Assembly: GCA_031255985.1 (NCBI GenBank)
Contig: JAIRRL010000015.1
Location: 1-5,999 of the forward strand
From: Gracilibacteraceae bacterium
Lineage (GTDB): Bacteria; Bacillota; Desulfitobacteriia; Desulfitobacteriales; Syntrophobotulaceae
Length of the DNA stretch: 5,999 nucleotides
Reading direction: 5' to 3'
Shown in pieces: positions 1 to 4,447 of this stretch. A program made the position numbers and the translations under genes. A model generated the notes under the pieces. It saw nothing but the letters and a program-made list of their open reading frames with translations, ran no database searches and was not told where the DNA came from. Position 1 is the first letter of the stretch. The number at the start of each line of letters is the position of its first letter.

Positions 1-549
1 CCGCGTTATGTGAAGGCTGTTGGCGCGCCGCAGAAATTGCTTGGCGTTACATTCCCCCAGCCCCAGATTCCGTCCGGCTGTCCGGCGCCGTTCTCTGGCG
101 GCCGGGCAGCCGGACAGGCCGAGTTCGGCCAAGTCAGCCGCTTGCAGGCTGACGGAATCTGGGGCGGAGACGGGCAGCCCGGAAGCGGACGCAAGTGCGT
201 CCGCTTGTGCGGGCCGCAACAGGGCAAAAGCGGCCCGCACCGCCGCCGGGGACGCATACTCCCAGCCGACGCCCCGGCCCCGGCGGTTCCGGGCTGCCTG
301 ACGCGGGAGGTAAACGTGAAGCAAACCGGGAATATGACGGTTGAGCCTGGCTCTGATCATTTCCCCCGCGTGATCCGGATCTGTGCAGACGACGACGTCC
401 CGTACCGTCGCGGCCTTGGCGATATAAGCCAGTTTTGCCGCCGTCAGCCCCAGCCCGTCCGTCCATATGACTTCGATATCGCCGAGCGCGCGCCGGAGGG
501 CTGCCGCGTCGCCGCGACCCTCCGCTACGATCAGAAATCGGCGATACAT
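1..549 (-). CDS. rnmV: Ribonuclease M5 (5S rRNA maturation), 3' end cut by window edge
   Basis: RNase M5 is a Toprim-fold endonuclease that trims precursor 5S rRNA in Bacillota. The frame is open for 183 codons to the window edge. Residues 7-13 (IVAEGRG) match the first Toprim motif with its catalytic Glu (E10). Residues 55-64 (CTDPDHAGEM) are the DxD motif (D57, D59) in the typical TDPDxAG form. Then come HVYLPR (78-83) and VGWEYA (94-99, the family's GVEHA-like block). The C-terminal part has the DUF4093-type pattern: DLAELGLSG, an Arg-rich ARERRR, and CNAKQFLRRANSLHITR at the edge, so only a few residues are missing. The ATG at 547-549 gives an N-terminus that aligns with the family. It overlaps the response regulator stop by 19 nt and has only a weak ribosome binding site, which suggests translational coupling. 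In Bacillus subtilis rnmV sits by ksgA; here the upstream neighbour is a receiver protein, which is unusual. Confidence 0.93.
   Translation of the reverse strand, partial: MYRRFLIVAEGRGDAAALRRALGDIEVIWTDGLGLTAAKLAYIAKAATVRDVVVCTDPDHAGEMIRARLNRHIPGLLHVYLPRQAARNRRGRGVGWEYASPAAVRAAFALLRPAQADALASASGLPVSAPDSVSLQAADLAELGLSGCPAARERRRTAGRNLGLGECNAKQFLRRANSLHITR
61..164. repeat. 14-bp perfect inverted repeat inside rnmV
   Basis: CCCCAGATTCCGTC at 61-74 is the exact reverse complement of GACGGAATCTGGGG at 151-164. Nested inside is a second perfect pair, GTCAGCC (133-139) and GGCTGAC (147-153) with a 7-nt loop. The outer arms code for parts of the linker and the conserved C-terminal region on the minus strand. 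The pairing is seen directly; a function as RNA structure is inference. Confidence 0.75.
183..206. repeat. 11-bp perfect hairpin inside rnmV
   Basis: AAGCGGACGCA (183-193) and TGCGTCCGCTT (196-206) are exact reverse complements separated by 2 nt (10 bp with a 4-nt loop if allowing for loop geometry). It lies in the variable linker of RNase M5, codons about 115-122. Confidence 0.75.
207..240. repeat. Second 11-bp perfect hairpin inside rnmV
   Basis: GTGCGGGCCGC (207-217) and GCGGCCCGCAC (230-240) pair perfectly around a 12-nt loop, directly abutting the hairpin that ends at 206. It falls in codons about 103-114 of rnmV, between the Toprim and C-terminal parts. Confidence 0.75.
243..286. repeat. 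9-bp GC-only inverted repeat inside rnmV
   Basis: CCGCCGGGG (243-251) and CCCCGGCGG (278-286) are perfect complements with a 26-nt loop. It is the fourth inverted repeat in a row in this gene. GC-rich composition alone raises the chance of such short pairs, so this one is weaker than the other three. Confidence 0.55.
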
Positions 550-989
550 TGAACCGCTATATTTAAAAGTTGAATAAAATCAACCGGTTTCAGCAAATGC
601 AAATTCATGCCGGCCGCGAAAGAACGGTCTGCGTCCTCCGGGTAAGAGCGGGCGGTCAAAGCCACGATCGGAATCGTCCCCGCCCTGGGCGTTCGCAGGG
701 CGCGGATCGCTTCCGTCGCCGCGTAACCGTCCATCTCCGGCATACTTATATCCATAAAAATCATGTCAAAACTGTTTGGAGCCAAAGCAAACAAATTCAG
801 GGCTTCCCGGCCGTCCGCCGCTTCTTCCACAAAAGCGCCGGCAGATACAAAAGCTTCCCGCACGATTGCGCGGTTGACCTCCATATCGTCCACGACCATG
901 ATGCGTTTTCCCCGCAAAACATCGTAAGCGGAATCTTGTCCCTCTTTGTTCTCAATAGTCTGCGCTTCGGCTATGCTGTACTTTTTCAT
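531..989 (-). CDS. Stand-alone response regulator receiver protein
   Basis: A 152-residue protein that is essentially one CheY-like receiver domain with a 25-residue N-terminal tail. The acidic pocket is D34-D35 (MVVDDMEVNR), the phosphoacceptor is D80 (MIFMDISMPEMDG), the switch Thr is T112 (VALTA) and the conserved Lys is K134 (LLKPV). There is no DNA-binding output domain. The DDMEVNR wording is typical of receivers in hybrid histidine kinases, so it may be a detached receiver or may relay phosphate to a partner encoded elsewhere. I chose the ATG at 987-989 because AGGAG lies 11 nt upstream (1001-1005); an in-frame upstream start at 1046 would add 19 residues without a clear binding site. 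Its stop overlaps the rnmV start by 19 nt. A consensus promoter lies about 75 nt upstream of the start. Confidence 0.9.
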   Translation of the reverse strand: MKKYSIAEAQTIENKEGQDSAYDVLRGKRIMVVDDMEVNRAIVREAFVSAGAFVEEAADGREALNLFALAPNSFDMIFMDISMPEMDGYAATEAIRALRTPRAGTIPIVALTARSYPEDADRSFAAGMNLHLLKPVDFIQLLNIAVQCIADF

Positions 990-1000
990 CCGCGTCCGCG

Positions 1001-1005
1001 CTCCT
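1001..1005 (-). promoter_or_regulatory. Ribosome binding site of the response regulator
   Basis: AGGAG on the minus strand, 11 nt before the ATG at 989. It decides between this start and the longer frame beginning at 1046. Confidence 0.7.
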
Positions 1006-1014
1006 GTAGAATGA

Positions 1015-1029
1015 ATAGATAGATAGATA
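1015..1029. repeat. Tetranucleotide repeat (ATAG, 3.75 copies)
   Basis: ATAGATAGATAGATA in the leader of the response regulator mRNA, between the predicted transcription start and the AGGAG site. Short enough to be chance, but placed where slippage would change leader length. Confidence 0.6.
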
Positions 1030-1039
1030 ATGCTAATTA

Positions 1040-1053
1040 CGGGCAAAAGCCCG
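1040..1053. other. Small leader hairpin
   Basis: CGGGC (1040-1044) and GCCCG (1049-1053) pair around a 4-nt AAAA/TTTT loop. It lies in the 5' leader just downstream of the minus-strand promoter. It has no long T run after it, so it is not a clear terminator. Confidence 0.5.
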
Positions 1054-1062
1054 GTTAATCCT

Positions 1063-1090
1063 ATTATATCAGCGCTGGCGGATTTGTCAA
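1063..1090 (-). promoter_or_regulatory. Consensus vegetative promoter for response regulator-rnmV
   Basis: On the minus strand TTGACA (1085-1090) and TATAAT (1063-1068) are both perfect and separated by 16 bp. Transcription would begin near 1056, giving a leader of about 67 nt before the ATG at 989. Confidence 0.85.
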
Positions 1091-1147
1091 CTATTTTGCG
1101 AGAATAAAGTCATATATCATAAATAAATTACTAATGGAAAACTATGT

Positions 1148-1181
1148 AAATTAAGGGCTGATTTTATGAAACCCTTAATTT
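1148..1181. repeat. 10-bp perfect inverted repeat between flavin reductase and response regulator
   Basis: AAATTAAGGG (1148-1157) and CCCTTAATTT (1172-1181) pair perfectly around a 14-nt loop. It lies downstream of the flavin reductase gene on the minus strand, where a transcription terminator would be expected, but the T run after it on that strand is short and interrupted. It could be a weak terminator or an RNA 3'-end stabiliser. Confidence 0.55.
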
Positions 1182-1256
1182 TAAAAGATTACAGCCATCG
1201 GAACCTTCCTGATTTGGTCATACCGCACAAAATTTACTTCCCCCGGTTTCAGTAGG

Positions 1257-1284
1257 GGACGCCGCCTTCGGCCTCCTGTTTTTT
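1257..1284 (+). terminator. Possible plus-strand hairpin with T run
   Basis: GGAC-GCCG (1257-1264) can pair with CGGC-CTCC (1269-1276) with one mismatch, followed by TG and six T residues (1279-1284). The form fits an intrinsic terminator on the plus strand, yet no plus-strand gene precedes it. It might stop antisense transcription or be chance. Confidence 0.3.
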
Positions 1285-1312
1285 CCCCTTTTTCAGTCCC
1301 GCGTCTTTGCTG

Positions 1313-1930
1313 TCAAGGGGCGAAAGATTTTCCCTCTTGGAATATTTTTCCAATAACATCTCCGAGCCTGTAGTAAGTAGTTCCCATCCCCAGAATCGGG
1401 CTTATTTTCTGCGGATCCGCCCTGCCGTCCGTGAGAAACTGCTCCCCCGCATAGGTTGAGACAATTTCACCAAAGAATATCGTAAACCCGTTGATTGGAA
1501 AAGTATTGACGACCCGGCACAGATAATTCATCGGCGCTTCCGCTATCATCGGCGCTTTCCCGGCCTCGTCGTAAAATGACGCAAACAAGCCGGATTTGTC
1601 CGTGTTGTGACCGCTCGTCACGCCGCAGTAATCCGTTTTCGCAACCATATCAGCCGAGGGCAGATTTACGCTGAAAAATCCGTGTTCCTTCACTCCGATT
1701 GTGGTATAGTGCGTGTCTTTCAAAGAAACGTAGAACAGCGGCGCCAGGCAAACAACCCCGAACGCGCCCACGGCGGCGTAATTGGGCTTGCCGCCGGTTT
1801 CCGCCCCCACAAGCACAATGGGCGTGGGACTGACCATCGGATAGTTGCTGATTTTCGTTTTATTCACATTATTCGTCTTGTCCATCTTGTTAATACCGTT
1901 CATCTTGCTTTCGTTGTTCTCGTTACTCAT
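1313..1930 (-). CDS. Flavin reductase family (DIM6/NTAB) FMN-binding protein
   Basis: A 205-residue protein of the flavin reductase-like, FMN-binding split-barrel type. These proteins bind FMN and reduce flavins or use the bound flavin for redox work in the cytoplasm; the exact substrate is not predictable. Family features: PTPIVLVGAETGGKPNYAAV (35-54), a strand-rich core with YVSLKDTHYT (67-76), FFSVNLPSADMVAKTDYCG (85-103), TSGHNTDKSG (105-114) and GEIVSTYAGEQFLTDGR (154-170). Length suits the family apart from about 26 extra N-terminal residues (MSNENNESKM onward) rich in Asn and Lys, which read like a continuation of the purine-rich DNA upstream. The ATG at 1928-1930 is chosen because GGAGG (1936-1940) lies 5 nt upstream; a TTG at 1942 is in frame but overlaps that site. 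It stands alone, with its own putative promoter about 290 nt upstream. Confidence 0.88.
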   Translation of the reverse strand: MSNENNESKMNGINKMDKTNNVNKTKISNYPMVSPTPIVLVGAETGGKPNYAAVGAFGVVCLAPLFYVSLKDTHYTTIGVKEHGFFSVNLPSADMVAKTDYCGVTSGHNTDKSGLFASFYDEAGKAPMIAEAPMNYLCRVVNTFPINGFTIFFGEIVSTYAGEQFLTDGRADPQKISPILGMGTTYYRLGDVIGKIFQEGKSFAP

Positions 1931-1935
1931 AACTT

Positions 1936-1940
1936 CCTCC
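1936..1940 (-). promoter_or_regulatory. Ribosome binding site of the flavin reductase
   Basis: GGAGG on the minus strand, 5 nt before the ATG at 1930; it overlaps the alternative TTG start and so favours the shorter protein. Confidence 0.75.
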
Positions 1941-2086
1941 AATCATCTTCATTCTTATTTTTCATCATTTTCGCCTATCATCACCATCTCACTTTCATCT
2001 TTCCTTTCATTTCATTTCCGTATTCTTTTCAATCTCGTTTTAATCTTTGTTTTCACTGCTGCTCCCAATTCATCTCATTCTTATTC

Positions 2087-2185
2087 TCATCTCATTTTTA
2101 CTCTCACTTTCCTTTTCATTCTCGTCTTCATTTTCACTCTCACCTTCACCTTCACCTTCACTCTCACCTTCACCTTCACCTTCAT
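2087..2185 (-). CDS. Putative 32-residue cationic peptide ORF within the purine tract
   Basis: The ATG at 2183-2185 opens a frame that ends with TGA at 2087-2089. Every even-numbered residue is Lys or Arg (16 of 16), and the odd ones are Val, Met or Thr with a single Arg, starting MKVKVKVRVKVKVKVRVK. Such a pattern would form an amphipathic beta strand with one basic face. It follows directly from translating the hexamer repeat, so it may be an accident of composition. The start lies about 32 nt after the predicted transcription start, but there is only a weak purine-rich stretch and no clear ribosome binding site. The other two minus-strand frames lack a start or are full of TGA stops. No family is recognised. 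Confidence 0.25.
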   Translation of the reverse strand: MKVKVKVRVKVKVKVRVKMKTRMKRKVRVKMR

Positions 2186-2191
2186 TCTCAC
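2138..2191. repeat. 24-bp tandem repeat, two copies plus 6 nt
   Basis: 2138-2161 and 2162-2185 are identical except for the last base (C versus T), and 2186-2191 starts a third copy (TCTCAC). Each unit is built of CACCTT hexamers (GTGAAG on the minus strand) with one TCTCAC variant. Confidence 0.9.
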
Positions 2192-2223
2192 TTTATTATT
2201 TTCTCTTTTCGTCTGCCGCCTCC

Positions 2224-2253
2224 ATTATACAGCATCGCCGCCCTGTTTTCCAA
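2224..2253 (-). promoter_or_regulatory. Putative promoter of the flavin reductase transcript
   Basis: On the minus strand a perfect TATAAT (2224-2229) is preceded, after 18 bp, by TTGGAA (2248-2253), which matches TTGACA at four of six bases. The -35 element lies inside one arm of the 16-bp inverted repeat. Transcription would start near 2217 and give a leader of about 290 nt. Confidence 0.5.
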
Positions 2254-2285
2254 TATTTTCAGGCTATCCGAAAATATTGGAAAAC
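2245..2285. repeat. 16-bp perfect inverted repeat
   Basis: GTTTTCCAATATTTTC (2245-2260) and GAAAATATTGGAAAAC (2270-2285) are exact reverse complements with a 9-nt spacer (AGGCTATCC). It begins 39 nt after the stop of the ABC permease gene and overlaps the -35 element of the putative flavin reductase promoter. Neither side has a T run, so it is not a standard intrinsic terminator. It may be an mRNA 3'-end hairpin for the ABC operon, an operator, or both. Confidence 0.85.
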
Positions 2286-2300
2286 GTCAGAAAACGTCAG
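2280..2300. repeat. 10-bp direct repeat next to the inverted repeat
   Basis: GAAAACGTCA occurs twice in tandem (2280-2289 and 2290-2299, followed by G). The first copy overlaps the right arm of the inverted repeat. Confidence 0.75.
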
Positions 2301-2324
2301 GAAAATTTCGCGCCGCCGCCGGCT

Positions 2325-3143
2325 TCACCGATTTTTTTCCGACTGAGCAAAAAAGAAAGTGCCGATGATGAGGCAAACAACCGTCAAGACCGTGATCGCG
2401 GCAAAATTAACGGTCGGATTGAACATCACCACACGGTCGTATTCAGGTGAACCGGCGTACAACACCGCTCGCGTAAGATCAAGGCAATAGGTCATGGGCA
2501 TGAGGCGGTTCAGGGCCAAAAGCGCGCCGCTCGTATTATTGATGGGGATGATCGCCCCGGACAAAAACATCTGCGGCATGGTTATGAGCATAACCGCCAG
2601 ATTCGCCGTTCTTTTGCTTTTGACCAACCCGATAATGATCATGGCCAAAGCCCCGCCCGACAGGCACATCAAGGGCGAAAGCGCGAGAATCAAAAGCAGT
2701 TTGCCGAGCGGCAGCGTAACGCCCATGAGCAGCCCGACAAGCAGCGTGCCCGTCATGCTTATTATGGCGGTAAACCCCGCGCCGAGTATTTTGCCGACGA
2801 CCAGCGAATAGCGGGAAACCGGCGACACCAGCATTTCCTGATTAAAATCAATTTCGTGATCGTCCACCAGCGAGGTCATGCCCATCGTCGTAACCATAAA
2901 AAGCATACTGACCAACATTCCCACCAGCATGAAGTCGCCGAACTCGAACCCAAGCCCGCCGGCCATATTTTGCATGAGATTGCCGCCGATCGCGCCCATC
3001 AGCATGAGCGGCATGGCCAAGCTCATGACGGCTGTGCCGGGGGATTTGAAAAATAAGGTGATTTCCCGCGCCAGCACGGTTATAACGGTATTAACCTCCC
3101 GGAAAATACGGGATTTTTTTCGCTGAAAAACAAGTTCGCTCAT
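2325..3143 (-). CDS. ABC-2 type transporter permease (DrrB-like)
   Basis: A 272-residue inner-membrane subunit of an ABC-2 exporter, the partner of the ATPase just upstream. Hydrophobic segments lie near residues 36-58, 70-93, 113-140, 146-173, 181-203 and 246-267, the usual six. The conserved cytoplasmic block is visible as DHEIDFNQEMLVSPVSRYSL (95-114), and FLSGAIIPINN (193-203) matches the segment typical of ABC2 permeases. Length fits DrrB/YadH-type proteins. The ATG at 3143 overlaps the ATPase stop by 4 nt (ATGA), and GGGAGGG (3151-3157) lies 7 nt upstream, so the two are translationally coupled. Substrate is unknown; relatives export drugs, lipids or glycolipids. It ends shortly before the 16-bp inverted repeat. 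Confidence 0.92.
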   Translation of the reverse strand: MSELVFQRKKSRIFREVNTVITVLAREITLFFKSPGTAVMSLAMPLMLMGAIGGNLMQNMAGGLGFEFGDFMLVGMLVSMLFMVTTMGMTSLVDDHEIDFNQEMLVSPVSRYSLVVGKILGAGFTAIISMTGTLLVGLLMGVTLPLGKLLLILALSPLMCLSGGALAMIIIGLVKSKRTANLAVMLITMPQMFLSGAIIPINNTSGALLALNRLMPMTYCLDLTRAVLYAGSPEYDRVVMFNPTVNFAAITVLTVVCLIIGTFFFAQSEKNR

Positions 3144-4090
3144 GCCGCGTCCCTCCCATGCCTGTTTAAAAATTCCACATAGGCGTCCTCCAGCGACGGT
3201 TCATGGATTTTCAGCGTCGTCAGCTTTGTCCGCAGCCGGGCGATCACCTCCTGCGCCGAATCCTGATACGGAACGGCGACGCGCCCGTTCACCGTAAACG
3301 GCAACCCCAGAGAAGACAGCTCGTCTGTCAAAGCGCTCCTGTCCGCCGCGTCCAGGATCAGCTCCTGCCGCAAGAGACTGCGCTTCATCTCCGCCGGCGA
3401 GGAACAGGCGGCGATCTTTCCGTGATTGATGACGCAGACTTTGTCCACGTTTTCCGCTTCGTCGATATAGTGGGTGGTCAAAAAAACGGTCGTGCCATAA
3501 TGCTTGCGCGTATCGTTGATATACTCCCAGAGTGAGCGGCGGCTTATCGCGTCCAGCCCCTGGGTCGGCTCGTCCAGAAACAGCACGTCCGGCGTGTGAA
3601 TCAGGCTGCGGATGATCTCCAGCTTGCGTTGCATCCCGCCGGAGAGCTTTTTTATCGGCTTAAACAGAGCCTCCTGAATACCGACGATTTCAGCCAGCGC
3701 CAGAACCCTTTGGCGGTAAAAAGCGGGCATCAGCCCGAACGTGGGCCGGTAGCCGCACATGCCGTACAGACAGGCGTGAAAGCGGATATTTTGCTCCGCC
3801 GTCAATTGCGGGTCGAGGCTGGGATTTTGGAAAATTATACCAATGTGTTCCCGCACCCGGCGCGCTTCTTTTTCCGCGTCAAAACCGGCGATTCTCACTT
3901 CGCCGGAGGTTTTGGCCAGCGTGGTGGTCAGAATGGAAATAGTGGTGGTTTTGCCCGCGCCGTTCGGGCCGAGAAAAGCGAAAAACTCGCCTTTTTCCAC
4001 GGAAAAACTGACCCCGGCCACAGAGGGCGCCTTCGCCCCCCGGTATTGTTTCACTAAATTTTTGACCTCGATCATGCTCATAACGCTCAT
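3140..4090 (-). CDS. ABC transporter ATP-binding protein (DrrA-like)
   Basis: A 316-residue nucleotide-binding subunit that powers the exporter by ATP hydrolysis on the cytoplasmic face. Motifs in order: Walker A GPNGAGKTTT (41-50), Q-loop Q88 (IIFQNPSLD), signature LSGGMQRK (149-156), Walker B VLFLDEPT (169-176), D-loop GLD (178-180) and H-loop H207 (TTH). The C-terminal 80 or so residues carry the accessory domain of daunorubicin-resistance type ATPases, ending EPSLEDAYVEFL. The ATG at 4088-4090 is preferred because a run of six G (4096-4101) lies 5 nt upstream; an in-frame TTG at 4135 would add 15 residues but has no binding site. It is the first gene of a two-gene operon driven by the promoter near 4189-4217, whose two palindromes suggest control by a TetR-type repressor. 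No regulator gene is seen in the window. Confidence 0.95.
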   Translation of the reverse strand: MSVMSMIEVKNLVKQYRGAKAPSVAGVSFSVEKGEFFAFLGPNGAGKTTTISILTTTLAKTSGEVRIAGFDAEKEARRVREHIGIIFQNPSLDPQLTAEQNIRFHACLYGMCGYRPTFGLMPAFYRQRVLALAEIVGIQEALFKPIKKLSGGMQRKLEIIRSLIHTPDVLFLDEPTQGLDAISRRSLWEYINDTRKHYGTTVFLTTHYIDEAENVDKVCVINHGKIAACSSPAEMKRSLLRQELILDAADRSALTDELSSLGLPFTVNGRVAVPYQDSAQEVIARLRTKLTTLKIHEPSLEDAYVEFLNRHGRDAA

Positions 4091-4170
4091 ACAAGCCCCC
4101 CTTTTTCCTGTGCGCGACGACCGGTTATAGCTCAAAAAAACCGCGAATGTTACTTAGAAAACAACAGCGA

Positions 4171-4180
4171 ACGGTACCGT
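4171..4180. promoter_or_regulatory. Operator palindrome 1 of the ABC operon
   Basis: ACGGTACCGT is a perfect 10-bp palindrome, placed at or just after the predicted transcription start (about 4182). It repeats the core of the palindrome at 4195-4206, with centres 25 bp apart. Confidence 0.75.
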
Positions 4181-4188
4181 CTATACAT

Positions 4189-4217
4189 ATTATAAACGGT
4201 ACCGTTCGGTATGTCAA
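4189..4217 (-). promoter_or_regulatory. Consensus promoter of the ABC exporter operon
   Basis: On the minus strand TTGACA (4212-4217) and TATAAT (4189-4194) are both perfect with a 17-bp spacer. The spacer is largely filled by the palindrome AACGGTACCGTT. Such a strong core with operators in and after it is typical of a gene that is shut off by a repressor until an inducer is present. The leader to the ATG at 4090 is about 90 nt. Confidence 0.9.
4195..4206. promoter_or_regulatory. Operator palindrome 2 of the ABC operon
   Basis: AACGGTACCGTT is a perfect 12-bp palindrome lying in the spacer between -35 and -10, so a bound protein would block RNA polymerase. Short palindromes of this size repeated at about two and a half helical turns fit a TetR/AcrR-family dimer pair; the family assignment is inference. 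Confidence 0.8.
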
Positions 4218-4321
4218 GAGATTTTTTAATTTTATGGACGTTTAGCAAAGCCGCCGCTTCCCTGTCATTTGCGCGCGGATTTTCCCTTTAGTGTGTTGTA
4301 ATCTAACCGGAGCGGTGGCGT

Positions 4322-4447
4322 ATGGCTAAAAATGAATCTTTGTCCATTCGGGGTAATGAAAACATAAAAACGAGAGCTGAGAAAATCATTGAAACAAGCA
4401 GAAATCAGAGCGATTTTCGCCGTTTTACGGTGACAAAATCAATCTGA
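4322..4447 (+). pseudogene. RelB/DinJ antitoxin-like N-terminal fragment
   Basis: A 41-codon ORF with GGAG (4309-4312) 9 nt before its ATG. The first 20 or so residues (MAKNESLSIRGNENIKTRAE, then KII) resemble the ribbon-helix-helix N-terminus of RelB/DinJ antitoxins, in which a KxxxLxIR strand is followed by a helix of the form xKxxAExI. After that the frame no longer matches: the expected segment with a Ser-Thr-Ala and FLxQ motif is missing, and the ORF runs 43 nt into the 3' end of the convergent DinB-like gene. No toxin gene follows. I read it as a truncated remnant, though it could be a real small protein. The resemblance is from memory of the family, not a search. Confidence 0.4.

Larger units (their letters stand above)
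1943..2215. repeat. Long strand-asymmetric purine/pyrimidine tract with 6-bp period
   Basis: The plus strand is almost all C and T with isolated A (minus strand: G and A with isolated T), over about 270 bp without a conventional gene. Much of it follows a degenerate hexamer that reads RTGARR on the minus strand, cleanest at 2138-2191 and fading towards the flavin reductase start. All three plus-strand frames stay open here only because the composition lacks stop codons. As the putative 5' leader of the flavin reductase mRNA it would be a purine-rich RNA with many GGTGA-type motifs that resemble ribosome binding sites. Confidence 0.8.

Noticed and set aside
134..466. 110-codon minus-strand frame inside rnmV
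   Set aside because: It is another frame of the same strand, Gly/Arg-rich, while the rnmV frame carries the Toprim motifs.
10..552. Plus-strand open frame opposite rnmV
   Set aside because: It is the antisense of a well-supported RNase M5 gene in GC-rich DNA and shows no recognisable domain.
1148..1181. Inverted repeat considered as the end of an insertion sequence
   Set aside because: No transposase, matching terminal repeat or target duplication is visible nearby.
2138..2191. Repeat array considered as CRISPR
   Set aside because: The units are directly adjacent with no unique spacers, low complexity and 24-bp or 6-bp periods.
1607..2450. Long overlapping plus-strand open frames rich in Phe/Leu/Ser/His
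   Set aside because: They cross the flavin reductase gene in antisense and the pyrimidine tract, where stop codons are missing for compositional reasons. All frames stay open together, and there is no family resemblance or good ribosome binding site.
3596..4057. Plus-strand open frames opposite the ABC ATPase
   Set aside because: Antisense shadows of a gene with complete Walker A, signature and Walker B motifs.
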